Origin: Neoarius graeffei
Taxonomy: Eukaryota > Chordata > Actinopteri > Siluriformes > Ariidae
Direction of reading: 5' to 3'
NCBI RefSeq assembly: GCF_027579695.1
Contig: NC_083571.1
Coordinates: forward strand, 48,523,890 to 48,587,889
DNA length: 64,000 bases
Shown here: positions 44,113 through 56,990 of the stretch, one piece after another
Layout: each line of letters opens with the position of its first letter
Numbering within the stretch: the first letter of the stretch is position 1
Notes under the pieces: generated by a model
The model's input: only the letters and a program-made list of their open reading frames with translations
Told to the model about the DNA's origin: nothing
Databases searched by the model: none
Made by a program: the position numbers and the translations under genes

Positions 44113-45046
44113 TCAATGATCCTGGGAGGGGGAGCAGCCTTCAAAAGGGGAGGGGGGGCTAGAGACCAGGGTTCTCAGTTGGGAGACATGAAAGGACTGG
44201 TGGATGCACCGCATAGACTTGGGCAATGACAATCTCACCATTGTGGGGTTGGTGACCTTAGAAATAGGAAAGGGTCCAACAAACCTAGGAGCCAGCTTAT
44301 GGGAGGAGACCTTGAGGGGGAGATTGGCCATGGACTACATGACCCTTTGTCCCAGATAGTGTACAGGAGCTGGCCTGCTGTATTGGTCTGCCATCCTCTT
44401 GTACGCATGATTGGAGTATAACAGATGATATCTGGCATGTGCCCAAATTCTCTAACAGCATCAGATAAAGGCTTGGGCTGAAGGGACAGATACCTCCTCC
44501 TCCTGCTAGAGAAAAAGAGCAGGCTGGTAACTGAGGCAACACTAGAATGGAGTCAGCCTTGTGGACGATGAGGGAAGGCTGTTATGGGTATATTCTATCC
44601 AAAGAAGCACCTGGCTCCAGGTGGAAGAATCACCAGATGTCAGACATTGTAGAGCAACCTCTGACTTTTTTGATTGGTACTCTCCATCTGTACATTAGTC
44701 TGTGGGATGTAACCCGAGGAGAGGCTGGGCATGGCCCCAAATAAGTTTGCAGAATTCTTTCCAGAAGTGTGCAGAACTGAGGACCCCTGTCAGACACAAT
44801 GTCCATAGACAAACCATGAACCTGGAGCACATGGCTGATTAACAGTTCTGCCATCTCCTTAGTTGAAAGCAGCTTGGGCAAGGGGATGAAGTGAGCAACT
44901 TTGGAGAAGCAATTGATAATCATCAGGCTGCAGGTGTTACCCTTGGAGCCACTAAAGCACCTGGGAATGCACACAAAGAGGCACATAAAGGCAGTTGGGT
45001 GGGCTGTTACCTGGTCCTGTATCACTGGACAGAGCATTCTGGACAA
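44113..45046 (-). pseudogene. integrase and C-terminal region, degraded element
   Basis: Segments seen: CLMIINCFSKVAHFIPLPKL and [10 protein letters not shown] (second Asp) at 44,760-44,900, then SHKLAPRFVGPFPISKVTNP and IHQSFHVSQL at 44,190-44,300. Frames are broken. Confidence 0.7.
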
Positions 45047-45076
45047 CAGTTTCTATGTCAAGCCAGGCAGCAGCTA

Positions 45077-46446
45077 CTAGACCATAAGCAGGGAGAAAGG
45101 GTTTGATGGTGCCTTGCTGAGAGTCTGGAAAAACTGCTTGGAGAAAACATCAGGGTTAAAATTCTTAAAGTCTGGTGTAAATGAGAGTACAAAATTAAAG
45201 AAGGAGCAAAACAATGACCATCTGGCTTGGCGCAAGTTGAAACATTTACCAGACTTGATGTACTTGAGATTATGATCTGTCCATATGATGAACGGAGTCT
45301 CCGTCATCTGCAACCAATGCCTCCACTCTTCCAGGGCCAGTTTGATAGCTAGCAGTTCTTGATCTCCTATGCCATAGATGGGTTCAGCTGGTGTCAAGCG
45401 ATGAGAAAAGAACGTGCAGGGGTGCACCTTATTATCTTTGGCTGATCTCTGAGACAGGACGGCCCCAACACCCAGGTCCGAGGCATCCACTTCAAGGACA
45501 AACTGAGCAACAGGGTCAAGGATAATGAGAATGGGCACCATGGTGAATCTGCTCTTTAGTGAAGAGAAAACACTCTTGGCATGGCTAGTCCATGAGAAGG
45601 GGTGCTTGGAGGAAGTGAGCTTGGTCAAGGGAGCAGCGATGGTGCTATAGTTCCTAATAAACCTTTGATTAAAATTGGCCAACCCCCCAAAGTGCTTCAG
45701 TTCCTTATAGGAAGAGGGAATGGGCCACTCAGAGACTGTCTTGACCTTGTTGGGATCCATTTGGACCACCCCAGAGGACAGCGCAACAAGGAAATGGTGC
45801 ACTTGTAAAATTCACACTTTCTGCCTTGGCAAAAAGTTGATTCTCTAGGAGTCATTGCAGGATCTGTCTGATGTTGAATTGATGGACCTCCAATGTGGGA
45901 GAGAAGATGAGAATATTGCCAAGATATAAGAAGGCGAACTGGTGAATAAAATCTCATAAGACATCATTCATCAGGGCTTGGGGGGGGGGGGCAGTAGTAA
46001 GCCCAAATGGAAGAAATAAGTATTCATAGTGACCAGTAGGAGTGTTGAATATGGTCTTCCACTCATTCCTTTCTCTTATTCATACCAGGTGATAGACATT
46101 GTGGTGGTCTAACTTGGAGAAAAACTGAGCCCCATGAAGTAATTCGAAAGCAGTGGACATGAGTGGTAGGGGGTAGGGGTTCTTAACAGTAATAGCATTT
46201 AGTCCCCAATAGTTATTGCAGGGCCAAAGGGACTTATCTTTTTTCAAAAAAAAAAGATAACTCCGCTCCTGCCAGGGAAGATGATGGATGGGTAATGCCA
46301 GCTGCTCGGGACTCTGAGATGTATTTGTACATGGCCTCCCACTCCAAGGGGGAGAGAGAATAGATATGACCCCTAGGAGGTGTGGTTCCAGGTAATAGCT
46401 CTATGGCACAGTTGTAGGGCTGATTGGGGGGGAAGAGAGGTGGCAC
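45077..46446 (-). pseudogene. RT and RNase H, degraded element
   Basis: The RT start ([15 protein letters not shown]) lies near 46,350-46,430. The palm is damaged around 45,960-46,230. A 241-codon frame (45,802-45,077) has the thumb (LKHFGGLANFNQRFIRNYST) and RNase H ([18 protein letters not shown]). Confidence 0.75.
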
Positions 46447-46449
46447 AAG

Positions 46450-47650
46450 TCAAGTTTATTCGTATAGCGCTTTTAACAACAGACATTGTCACAAAGCAGC
46501 TTTACAGAAAATTAAAGATTTTAAACTTGAGCTAATTTTATCCCTAATTTATCCCCAATGAACAAGCCTGTGGTGATGGTGGCAAGGAAAACTTCCTCAG
46601 ACGACATGAAAAGGAAACCTTGAGAGGAACCAGACTCAAAAGGGAACCCATCCTCATCTGGGTGATAACAGATAACGTGATTATAAATAACTAACTTCTA
46701 TAACTGTGTCCTATATAGTCACAAAGTATAACTGTGTAACCAGGAAAATCATTACAGCTTTAACATGAAGTCTGTTTTGTTAAAGTCATAAACTGTTCAT
46801 TGATGGAAACTTGAGTGCAAAACTGTTCATGACAATTGTAGTCCTCCACAGGAGCAATGTGATGAGACTCCAGCCAGACATAGGGCATCAGAATGGATCA
46901 GGCGAGTCTGAGGAGCAGAAGAGGTCAGCATCACTAGTGTCTCAGGATCGACATGTAACTCAACAGAGAGGGACAGAGGGAAGAGACGGGGAGAGAAAAC
47001 ACAGGTTGTTGGGTATGCCCAATGTCACCTAAAGAGTAAGAACAGTATATATTTTGCACTGAGTGCAAGCAGGGACTCTGGCAAGACTAACTATGACAGC
47101 ATAACTAATAGAGGAGAAACAGAAGGTAAGACAGACATGAGGGAGCCCTGGGACATAAAGCAGCCAGCCCCTACACCATCAGCAAACCTGAGTGTGAGGG
47201 AGCAACAGCAACCATACATCCCAGTTTACTAAAACACACTATGCCTGAGGACCCTCCAGATCTACTTCTTTACCTTATAAAAACTATTAATGAAAGGCTT
47301 GACTAAAAAGATGTTTTCAGCCTAAACTTAAACATTGGGACTGTGTCTGTGTCACTTGGAAGGCTGTTTCATAATTGTAGGCTGTAGGACTTTGTAAGAA
47401 AAGGCTCTGCCCCTGATGTAGCCTTCACTATATGAGGTACCAGCAGATAGCCTTCACCGTTTGATCTAAGTAGGTGTGGCATATCATAAAGGACCAGAAG
47501 TTCACTCAGGTACAATGGTGCAAGACCATTCAGTGCTTTAAAGGTCAATAGTAGTATTTTATAATCAGTATGAAATTTGATTGGGAGCCAATACAGTGTG
47601 GTTAAGATAGGATGATGTGGTCATATCTTCTAGTTCTAATAAGCCTTACT
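46450..47650 (-). mobile_element. LINE-like non-coding insertion
   Basis: On the - strand the end reads GCTATACGAATAAACTTGAC, a common fish LINE tail. The insert splits the RT and protease parts of the LTR element. It has no open frame. Confidence 0.55.
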
Positions 47651-47823
47651 GAACACCAAATGAAGGTCCAGATATTCAGGAGCACATTGTAAAGACCCAT
47701 AGTGTCATCAGGGCTGGTAACAAGAGGGGCCGGAGGATTCTGAGCCAAAGATAGACAGGTAGCCAGGCAGCAGGTGTTCCAGGAGAGGGTGGTCCCATAG
47801 CTCCAGTTAATGTGGAGGCATAA

Positions 47824-49118
47824 CTAGGGAAGGCCAAGCACAACAGGTTCAAGGGAGTCATTCATGACATAGAACGAAATTGATTCGACATGATTACCTG
47901 AAACATTCAAAGTTACTGGGTCTGTGACATGGGAAATGGGACTAAATTCAGCCCTGTTCAGAGCTCTGGTCACGAGGAGACAATCTAACTCCCACAAGGG
48001 GATGCCCAGTCCTTCAGCCCAGGAAGTCATGATAAAGCTCTGGTCAGCATCACAATCAATGAGGGCCTGGATAGATTTGATTTCATTCCAAAACATGATC
48101 TTGACATTTAACATTGACCTAACAGCATGGGAAGTCTGTATAGAGACACCCACCTGTATCCCTGTATTTACTGGTGGGCAGACCATTTTACCGGGCAGCG
48201 GGAAATGAAATGTCCTGCCCATCCACAGTAAAAACAGGAACTATTTTCTCGATGGTGCCTTCTTTCCTCTGGGGTTACCTGGGTCCTGCCTAATTGCATG
48301 GGCAATGATTCATTGAGGATGGCACCCTTTGATGGACGGGTGATGGTCCTGGGTTCAACCCTACAGCTCCACCTCCGATCCCTTCTCTGATTACACAGCT
48401 CTCGGTGAGCATCCACCTGACTGGCCAGGTCTACCAAGCCATCCAGGCTATCAGGAAGATCACAAGGGGCAACCTCATCCAAGATGGCATGATTTAGCCC
48501 GTAAAAAAAAAGGTGTCAAATAAGACACTCACATTCCAGTCAAGTGCTGCAGCAAAAGTCTGGAATTTGATGGCATCATCATGAACTGAATGAGCATCTT
48601 GCTTAAGCCCCATTTGCTGTCTCTCTGCTTCCCTGCTCTTGGGAGAATGGTCAAAGACCTTCTGCATCTCCTCAGTAAACTCCCTGAAACTAAAACAGGG
48701 CGCCCTGGCATCCTAAACAGCTGTCTCCCACTCTCTTGCCTTTCCTGTTTAAAGCGTGATGACATAAGCTACATACGAGCTCTCAAAAGGGAAGGCAGAT
48801 GCCTGAAGTTCCATAGCTAAGGAGCACTGTGAGAGGAACGAACGGCAGGTCTTGGGTTCACCGTCACACGGCTATGGAGCAGGCACATGAGGCTCATGGG
48901 GGTAAGGTAGGAGCAGCCGGTTGACTGATTGGTGCCGGTGCTGGTTGGCCTGCGATCAAAGCCTGAAGGCACTCCATCTGGGAGGAGAGTCTTTGTAGAG
49001 TGTCAGTGATAGAGGACATGTTCTGGTGAACTGCTATGATCTCTTGCTGATGAGACCCATGAGCCGAGCTCTGTTTAGCCAGTGCAGGTTTGAGAGCATC
49101 ATAGTCTGCTGGGTCCAT
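47824..49118 (-). pseudogene. gag and protease, degraded element
   Basis: Gag starts MDPADYDALKPALAKQ at 49,118, has a Pro-rich turn, a broken middle, and a knuckle CFYCGWAGHFISRC near 48,205-48,250. The protease region reads IQALIDCDADQSF, so the catalytic DSG/DTG is changed to DCD. Confidence 0.75.
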
Positions 49119-49332
49119 AGTGTGGCAAAGAAATTCTGTCATGATGTGGAGGTCACAGGTATGGATAGGACCCAAAGAGCAACTACAAAAGTCACCAATA
49201 AGAACTGAGGCGTACCTGATGTAGAACTGAGGTGTACAGGCAGGAAGCAGACACAGCAACACAGTCAGAAATATTCTGGCAAAACCCAAGGATGGCAGAA
49301 CAGACACGGAGTAAACAGTCACAATAATCATA

Positions 49333-49641
49333 ACACTTTGTATAGTCTTTTGGACTATTACAGATATTTTTAGGAAAAATACTTGTGGAAAAGGACATTT
49401 GTGAGCCAGAGAGTGAGGGAGATGGCACAGCCTACGCATCAGTCTCACCCTTGAGCTTCAACTTGGACTTGACAAGCTGTGACCGGCTTAGATTTTTTTG
49501 TTTGTTTGTTTGTTTCTTTTATTTTGTTTCATTAGATGGAGAAGTTACACACTGAAAAGTGCTCACAGTAATGACATAGGGACAATATTAATAAAAGGAA
49601 TTACACAGCATCTAAAGTCATCTTTCTACACACACGCGCGT

Positions 49642-49676
<35 letters not shown>

Positions 49677-49782
49677 TACACAGGGTTCTAATAGTATTTT
49701 GCATAAATTTTACATACATTTTGCATTACTCAAAGTGCCTGGAGTGAAAGATTTTATGAGCTTCTGTTTAAACACTTACCAG
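49333..49782. other. sequence with a (CA)n microsatellite
   Basis: No gene. (CA)n at 49,640-49,680. Origin of the remainder not recognised. Confidence 0.5.
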
Positions 49783-50470
49783 CCACTTTATTAAGAACAC
49801 CATAATAATCCTGGGTAGGACAGCCTTTGCTCTCAGAACAGCCTCAATTCCTCATGACATAGATTCCATAAGGATTTCTAAGGAAAGATTTCTTTGAGAT
49901 TCTAGTCCATATTGACATGACTGCATTAAAAAGTTGAAAGAAAATATCAACCACACCATTAGACCATCAGAAGCAGCCTGGACTGTTGACACAAGGCAGA
50001 TTCATTCTGCTGATGCCAATTTCTGACCCTATCATCTCCGTATCACAACAGAAATCAAGATTCATCAAATTGGGCAATATTTGTCCAGTTTCACTGAGTC
50101 TGTGCACACTGTAGCCTCACATTTCTGTTCTTGTCAGACAGGAGTGGAACCAGTTTGGTTGTAACTTATCTACCTCATTCAGTTTGACATGTATGTTCCA
50201 AGATGCTTTTCTGCTCACCACAGTCATAAAGAATTCTTATTACTGTAGCCTTTCTGTCAGCTTTATCCCATCATTGTGTGTAAACTCAAGCGATAGCTGT
50301 GTGAAAATCCCAGATCAGCTTCTAAAAATTCTCAAACCAGCTCATCTGGTACCAAGAACCATAACATCATCACTGAGATCACACAGATGACATTTTTTAT
50401 CATTCTGATGTTTGATGTGAACACTAACTGAAGCCCTTATCTGTATCTGCATTATTTTATACATTGTGCT
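49783..50470. mobile_element. DNA repeat, truncated member of the 28.3/40.3 kb family
   Basis: Starts agccactttattaagaacac and contains ggaacc/agatcac landmarks shared with 42,150-42,300. The far terminal repeat is missing. Confidence 0.5.
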
Positions 50471-50780
50471 ATTGCCACATGAATGAACTTAGTTGTTTTC
50501 CCTATACATCCAGCAGAAGCAAATATGATTGGCACTCCAGGAGCTTTAAGTAGCCTCATGCAAAATGTATGCAGAATAATATTTTTCCTAAAGCGTTCTT
50601 GAAAACCAAAACCCCTCAAAGTGGATTCAAGGCACTTTTTCCACAGTGTTAACTTTCTAAATTTATAACTATTGAAATTAACATTCAATTACTTATGCTT
50701 CAACAGTTAAAATATAAAAAGTAACAACAGTAATAATTAATAATAATTATATTACTATTAATAATGACAATTATTAGATA
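50471..50780. other. no feature seen
   Basis: AT-rich with taataat repeats. Confidence 0.5.
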
Positions 50781-51119
50781 TAACCCCAAATCAGAAAAAG
50801 TTGGGACAGTATGGAAAATCCAAATAAAAAAGAAAGTTATGATTTTTAAATATACTTTCATTTGTATTTCATTGCAGACAGTATAAACCCAAGATATTTC
50901 ATGTTTTGTCTGGATTTCATTTGTTAATATACATCGATACCTGCATTTCAGGCCTGCAACAATTCCAAAAAAAGTTGCAACAGGGGAATTTAAGTCTAGT
51001 AATGAGGTAAAACAATGAAATAATGATGTGATTTGAAACAGGTGATGTCAAAAGGTGTTTGTAATCATGATTTGGTATAAAAGCAGTAGCTAGGAAAGGC
51101 CTGTCTTTGAGGAGCAAAG

Positions 51120-51600
51120 ATGGGCCAAGGCTCTCCAGTTTGTCAACATGACAAAATTATTGAAATGTTTTAAAGCAATGTTCCTCAAAGAAAGATAGGA
51201 AGGGATTTTGATAGTTCATCCTTTACAGTGCATAATATCATTAAACAATTCAAGGAATCTGAAGGAACTGTGGGGCATAAAGGGCAAAGGCACAAACCTA
51301 AACTGAACACCCATGATCTCCAATCAATCAGGCATCACTGCATCAAGAACCGTCATTCATCTATAGCTGATATAACCACAGGAGCTCAGGATTACTTTGG
51401 CAAACCTTTGTCAAGCACTATTATATGGAGTTACATCCACAAATGCCAGTTAAAACTTTACTGTGCAAAAATGAAGCCTTATGTTAACTGTGTCCAGAAG
51501 CCTAGTTGACTTCTCTCGTCTCAGAGGCATTTGAGATGGATCATCACACACTGGAAATGTGTATTGTGGTCAGACGAATCAGTATTCCAGATCTTTTTTT
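51120..51600 (+). pseudogene. Tc1 #5 transposase remnant
   Basis: Frame 51,228-51,509 holds HNIIKQFKESEGTVGHKGQ and the helix-turn-helix-like SSIADITTGAQDYFGKPLSS. Near 51,565 the motif LWSDES is visible with the first catalytic Asp. Stops and shifts break the gene. Confidence 0.75.
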
Positions 51601-51724
51601 TTTAAGAAGTGAACACTGTTTGCGCTAGACCAGAGACAAGAAGGACCATCCAGACTGTTACCAGCAACAAGTCCATAAGCCAGGGTCTGTCAGAAATGTA
51701 CTTACACTTCTATGATTGCAGCAT

Positions 51725-52117
51725 CCATCCATCCATCCATCCATCCATCCATCCATCCATCATCTGTAGCCGGGTATCCTGTTCTACGGGGTCACAGACA
51801 AGCTGGAGCCTATCCCAGCTGACTATGGGTGAGAGGTGGGGTACACCCTGGACAAGTAGCCAGGTTATCGCAGGGATGACACATAGACACAACCAACCAT
51901 TCATACTCACACTCACACCTACGGTCAATTTTAGAGCCACCAATTAGCCTAACCTGCATGCCTTTTGACTATGGGGGAAACCGGAACACCCGGAGGAAAC
52001 CCACGCAGACACGGGGAGAGCATGCAAACTCCACACAGAAAGGCCCTTGTCGGCCACTGGGCTTAAACCCAGGACCTTCTTGCTGTGAGGTAACAGTGCT
52101 AACCACTACACCACCAG
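51725..52117 (-). repeat. Mermaid-like SINE e
   Basis: Complete - strand SINE with (GGAT)n tail. Target duplication TGAT(T/G)GCAGCAT at 51,713-51,724 and 52,118-52,129. It sits in the Tc1 #5 transposase. Confidence 0.88.
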
Positions 52118-52471
52118 TGATGGCAGCATTAATGCAGAAAAATACATTGAGATTTTGGAGCAAGATATTCTGCCTTCAAGATGACATAGTTTCCAGGGAT
52201 ATTTCAACAAGACAATGCAAAACCACATTCTGCACACATTACAAAGGCATGGCTGCAGAAGAGGATGTCTGTCCCCTCTCTCCCCGACAGAAAATGTGTG
52301 GTGAATTTTTGAAAATAAAATAAGACAACGATGACTGCGTCCTGTTGAAGACCTTAAGACCTGCTTACAGGAAGAATGGGACAAAATAACACCTGAAATG
52401 TTTCATCACTTGGTGTCTTCAGTCCCTAAACATATATTAAGTGTTGTGAGAAGGAATGGCAACATTGTAAA

Positions 52472-53572
52472 TGTCAGGAATGCAGGTGACAGACAGATGT
52501 AAGTGTCAGAGAGTTTATTCAAGCCAAAGCTGGCAAACAAATCCAAATTGTAGAGCAAAGGCAGAGTCAACAAACAGGCGATGATCGGGTGAGAACAAAC
52601 AAGATATCACGGGTGAAGACAGAAAGCATAAACCAAATAACAAAATTACACTGTTCAGCCATAACATTATGACCATTGACCAGTGAAGAGAATAACATTT
52701 GATTCATTACAATTGCATCTGTCAATGGGTGGGATATATTAGATGGCAAGAGAACAGTCAGTTCTTAAAGTTGACGTGTTGGAAGCAGGAAAAATGGGCA
52801 AGCGCAAGGATCTGAGTGATTTTGACAAGTGCTAGATTGTGATGGCTAAAACAGAAAGGTGTCAACATTAACTTTTTCAGCAGTTTGTGCTACAGAAGCT
52901 CTTCTGTGGGATTGGATGATATGGGCTAGCCTTTGTGCCTCATGGGAATCAGTGAGCCTTCAACACCCATGACCCTATCGCCGGTTCACTGGTTGTCCTT
53001 CCTTGGACCACTTTTGGTAGGTACTAACCATTGCATATTGGGAACACCTCACAAGATGTGCCATTTTGGAGATGCTCAGATCCAGTCATCTAGCAAACAC
53101 AATTTGGCCCTTGTCAAAGTCACTCAGATCCTTACGCTTGCCTATTTTTACTGCTTCCAACACGTCCATTTTAAGAACTGACTGTTCTCTTGCTGTCTAA
53201 TATATCCCCATTGACAGGTGCCATTGTAATGAGATAATCAATATTATTCTCTTCACCTGTCAGTGGTCATAATGTCATGGCTGATTTGATGTATATCAAT
53301 ACCCAGATAAATAGCATGAGTAATAAGGCTTGTTAAAGTCATGTAAGGGAACACTGAGCATTTACTTTGCAATATTTGAGTAAACTGAGAGCCCTTTTAT
53401 ACACCGTGGTAATGAGGCTGTGATTCGGAACAGGTATTGATGATTATTAGTACTCTGGAGACTGAGAGTGGTGAGGTGCAGTGTGGTTGTTGTAGTTTGC
53501 TGTGGCCATGTTTGAAGGCTCCCGTGAACTCTTGGAAGTGAATCCTGCATGTGAGCAGGTGCAGACATGAGA
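52472..53572. mobile_element. solo LTR holding a MITE
   Basis: Begins TGTCAGGAATGCAGGTG and ends GCAGACATGAGA, flanked by GTAAA (52,467-52,471 and 53,573-53,577). Without the 628-bp MITE it is about 470 bp. No internal coding sequence, as after LTR-LTR recombination. Confidence 0.6.
52656..53283. mobile_element. MITE derived from the Tc1 #4 family
   Basis: Ends CAGCCATAACATTATGACCA and CAGCCATGACATTATGACCA (inverted). An inner stretch (ttccttggaccacttttggt) matches 43,320-43,341 of Tc1 #4, showing an internal deletion derivative. Confidence 0.75.
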
Positions 53573-54229
53573 GTAAAGTGGTAAATGTTTTACCATCCCA
53601 ACTTTATTTGAAATGTGTTGCAAGAATCAGAATTGAAAAAAAAATGTTTATTTTGAAAAAAAAGGTAAAACATCAAATAATGTGCTGTTGTGTTGTTTTG
53701 AGTGTCATACTTGAAAACCTGTTTACCTACCACAATGGATCCACATCAGTTTGCCTACAGCAGCAAGAAGTCAACAGAGGACACCATCTCTATGGCACTC
53801 CACTCTGCTCTGACCCACCTGGACTGCCATAACTCATACGTCAGAATGGCATTCATTGATTTCATTGCAGCATTTAACACTGGTCCCCTCCAAGCTGATC
53901 TCCAAGCTTAGCCAGCTTGGTATTGGCACATCCCTTTGCAACTGGACTCTGGACTTTCTGACTAACAGACCCCAGGCTATTAAGTTAGACAATCTCTCCC
54001 CCAACACTATAACCCTAAACACAGGCATGCCACAAGGCTGCATGCTGAGCCCTCTTCTGTTCTTCTTATCCACCCATGACTGTGTTTCTGTCCCTGGCTG
54101 CAAAACCATAATCAAGTTTACAGATGACACCATGGTGGTGGGTCAGATCAGAAATGGCAATGAGCCAGCTTACAGGGATGAGGTCCAATACTTGGTTGCG
54201 TGGTATGACGATAACAGCCTGGTGCTTAA

Positions 54230-55730
54230 AGGAGATATGCAGAACCATGGCCTCACTTTCGTTTATAAATGCTTTGAGACCTCAAGAATGGCACAGGAAT
54301 AGTTTTAAGCATTAACAATAAATTTAATATAGTAATTTTTATGATTAAAGTGATTCACTCAGACTGCTATCTATATGAATGATGACATCTGTAATGTCAC
54401 AGCAGGAAGTCTATCGGTCTCATCACCATTTCCGCTATACTAAAATACAGAGCTGACTGCAACTCTGATCCTCCATTTTGAGCTAATTTATCACCATGCC
54501 ACGTAGATGTGTTGCTGGCCGGTGGAGCAACACCACAGAAGGTGGATTTATGTTGCATTCATGGCCCAAGAATGTTCAAACTGCAAAGATTTGGATGCAT
54601 TTTGTGAGAAGTTCACAGGCACATCGGGTGCCTACAAAGTGGTATCTCCTCTGCTCTGCACGTTTTACTGAAGACTCGTACAAAACCTCTGATCTGTTGA
54701 GGAGTGTTGGATATAAGCCTGTATTGAAAGAGGGTGCAGTACCAACAATTAAATAAGACTACAATAAAAGTATTTATTTTATTTTATTTAAAAAAAAGAA
54801 AGTAAGTTCAGTTGCACCAGTTCTCCCGGAGTGTGAGCCGAGGGTTGTTGGTAAAACCCAGAATGGAATGGGACGTGACATATTATCGCTTGGGCAGTGA
54901 CCTCCCCACGGTTGTTGCTAAAACCAGTGACATCCCATCCCAGATTTTAGTAATTGCCTGAGCCGAGCAGTAATGGCGGAGTACTCAGTATGGAGAAAAT
55001 GGAGAATGAGTGGAGCAGCCGTCTGATTTCTCCACTGGATATTGCTGCCATCTTGCCCTTACATGGAAGAAGCAAACGAATGGAGAACTGAACGAACAAC
55101 TGAAAGTCAGATTGTTTCAAAACAATCGGCCACAAGATCGGCCTTCAAGAAGTGAGAACACAGATGGGTAAACTCCGACTCTCATTTGGATACAAAACAA
55201 CAAAAACAACACGTTGTTTACCTGCATTTAGATTAATACATGTAACTTGTATTGTGTGTTTAAGTTACCGGTATAAGATTATTTAATTTGCTTCAGAATG
55301 TGATTGTCTCAGTTCATCTGATTATTTAATTAGCCTTTTATGTTTTATCAGTGAAAATGCATTCATGTACATGTATGTTGCATAAGTTATAACACCTATC
55401 CTGTTTTAATGAGGGTCAACCCACAATCAATGAAGTCAAATCAGTCTTCGTTGAGCAAGTTGGTAACAGTATTTCTTACTTTCACCATAAATTTTTATTT
55501 ATATGACTTTGGTCTATAGCTGTTAAAGGCCTCAGCCTTAAAACTGGTTATCACTGTGACGTGACGCACTCAGGGCTGGCTGTCTCAGTGGGGTAGCTCG
55601 AATGCCAACTTTGTGGTTGATTTTAACTCTCAAAAACATATATATTTTTATTTCCATTTATGCAGCATACAAGAGTCAAGGATGGAGATACTATCCACTC
55701 AAATTTAATTAAAGGTTCTGCATATATCCT
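54230..55730 (+). mobile_element. THAP-bearing TTAA transposon (Kolobok-like)
   Basis: TTAA at 54,226-54,229 and 55,731-55,734 flanks 1,501 bp. Ends AGGAGATATGCAGAACC and AGGATATATGCAGAACC match at 16 of 17 positions. A THAP-like frame lies inside. TTAA targets together with THAP domains are known for the Kolobok superfamily. Removal restores the Rex1 frame. Confidence 0.75.
54496..54756 (+). pseudogene. THAP zinc-finger remnant
   Basis: An 86-codon frame, MPRRCVAGRWSNTTEGGFML then LCSARFTEDSYKTSD, follows the THAP pattern (C2CH DNA-binding domain, N-terminal). The second Cys position is Trp and the final His region reads ARF, so zinc binding is doubtful. It ends soon after the AVP-type box (GAVPTIK). 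No transposase core follows. Confidence 0.7.
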
Positions 55731-56990
55731 TTAACACATAGTATACCAAGGAGATCATCATGGATTTCAGGCAGGTTAAGAGCCATGCACACACTCCCAT
55801 TTTCATCAATGGAGCTGTTGTTGAGTGTGTTGTAGAACTTCAAGTTTCTTGGTATCCACAACTACACTGATCTCACCTGGACCCTAAACTCCTCCATCCT
55901 GGTAAAAAAAAAAAAAAAAAAGGCACAACAGTATCTTTACTTCCTATGGAGCCTCAAGAAAGCTCATCACTGTTCCAGGATACTGCTGGACTTCTACCTT
56001 TTGTACCACTGAGAGCATACTCATGAATTGCATCTCAGTATGGTATGGCAACTGCTCCATATCAGACCATAATGTGCTCCAGCAGGTGGTGAAAACTGCC
56101 CAATGGATTACCAGCACTCAGTTACCATCCACTGAGAATGTTCATCACAAGTGATGCTCGGGCAGAGCAAGTAACATCATCAAGGGTGCCACCCACCCTA
56201 GCCATGCACTTTTCTCCCTTCTCCCATCTGGCAGGCGTTACAGGAGCCTCCGCTCCTGCACTAGCAGGCTCAGGGGGAGCTTCTTGCCAAAGATGGTCAC
56301 CATGCTGAATTCCACACCACCACTCTGCTAGCATCACCGCACTCATTTTGCACTGTTCAATAATTTAACATGACATTTGCACTATTAATTTTTGGTACAA
56401 AATGAACCACTTACATTGTTGCACAGACTATGCCATTTTATCTAATCGTATTACTGTACATACAAACAACTGTACATATGTGTTCATACTACTGCTGCAC
56501 AGAACGCCAGTTCAATCATTTGTATTTGTTCATTTAATCATATCATTTGTTCATTTAATGTATATAAAATATACAAATGAATAACTGTACATATGTTAAA
56601 TACTGCTAACTGTAAATACAACCTTATATTCTCTCTAATCCTGACCACTTCCCCTCTGTAATTATGCATTTAATTATTTACAAACATTTGTATATTGTAA
56701 CTCTCCACTGTCCATCACTGTACATACTGTAACATATAGCATCACTATGCTAAAGTACTTACTTCAGGCACTTACCTGTAAACAATACTATAATTTGCAC
56801 TTCTGGTTAGATGCTAAATGCATTTCACTGGCTCTGTACCTGTACTCTGCACACTGACAGTAATGTTTAATCTAATCTAAAAAAAAATAAAAAAAAAAAT
56901 AAAAAAATACAGGTCAAAGATGATTTAAAAATAAATATTTTCAATTTTAATTGCAATTTTAACATCCCAACTTTTTTGGATTAGGTGTTG

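Larger units (their letters stand above)
43342..49332 (-). mobile_element. degraded chromodomain Ty3/gypsy element
   Basis: Left LTR 43,342-43,881 (540 bp, TGTCACAATC...CATAACA) and a partial right LTR 49,137-49,332. Between them on the - strand: gag, protease, RT/RNase H, integrase and a C-terminal part, in the usual gypsy order. Many shifts and stops, and a 1.2-kb LINE-like insert. The gag ATG (49,118) is 18 bases from the LTR, as in sushi-type elements. Confidence 0.8.
53702..56925 (+). mobile_element. Rex1-type LINE, 5' truncated, split by a THAP element
   Basis: RT motifs in broken frames: DPHQFAYSSKKSTEDTIS, LCNWTLDFLTNRPQAI, GMPQGCMLSPLL and KFTDDTMVV (normally FADD). After the insertion at 54,230-55,730 the RT continues (KEIIMDFRQVKSHAHTPIFI region, 55,750). 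The 3' end is ctgtacctgtactctgcaca plus an A/T tail. Confidence 0.8.
50781..56990 (+). mobile_element. Tc1-type transposon #5, shell with four nested elements
   Basis: Left end ataaccccaaatcagaaaaa, right end (complement) CAACACCTAATCCAAAAAAG near 56,990. Transposase remains lie at 51,120-51,600 and 52,130-52,470. Insertions: SINE e, a solo LTR with MITE, and a Rex1 LINE carrying a TTAA element. The Tc1 3' part resumes at about 56,930. Confidence 0.7.
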
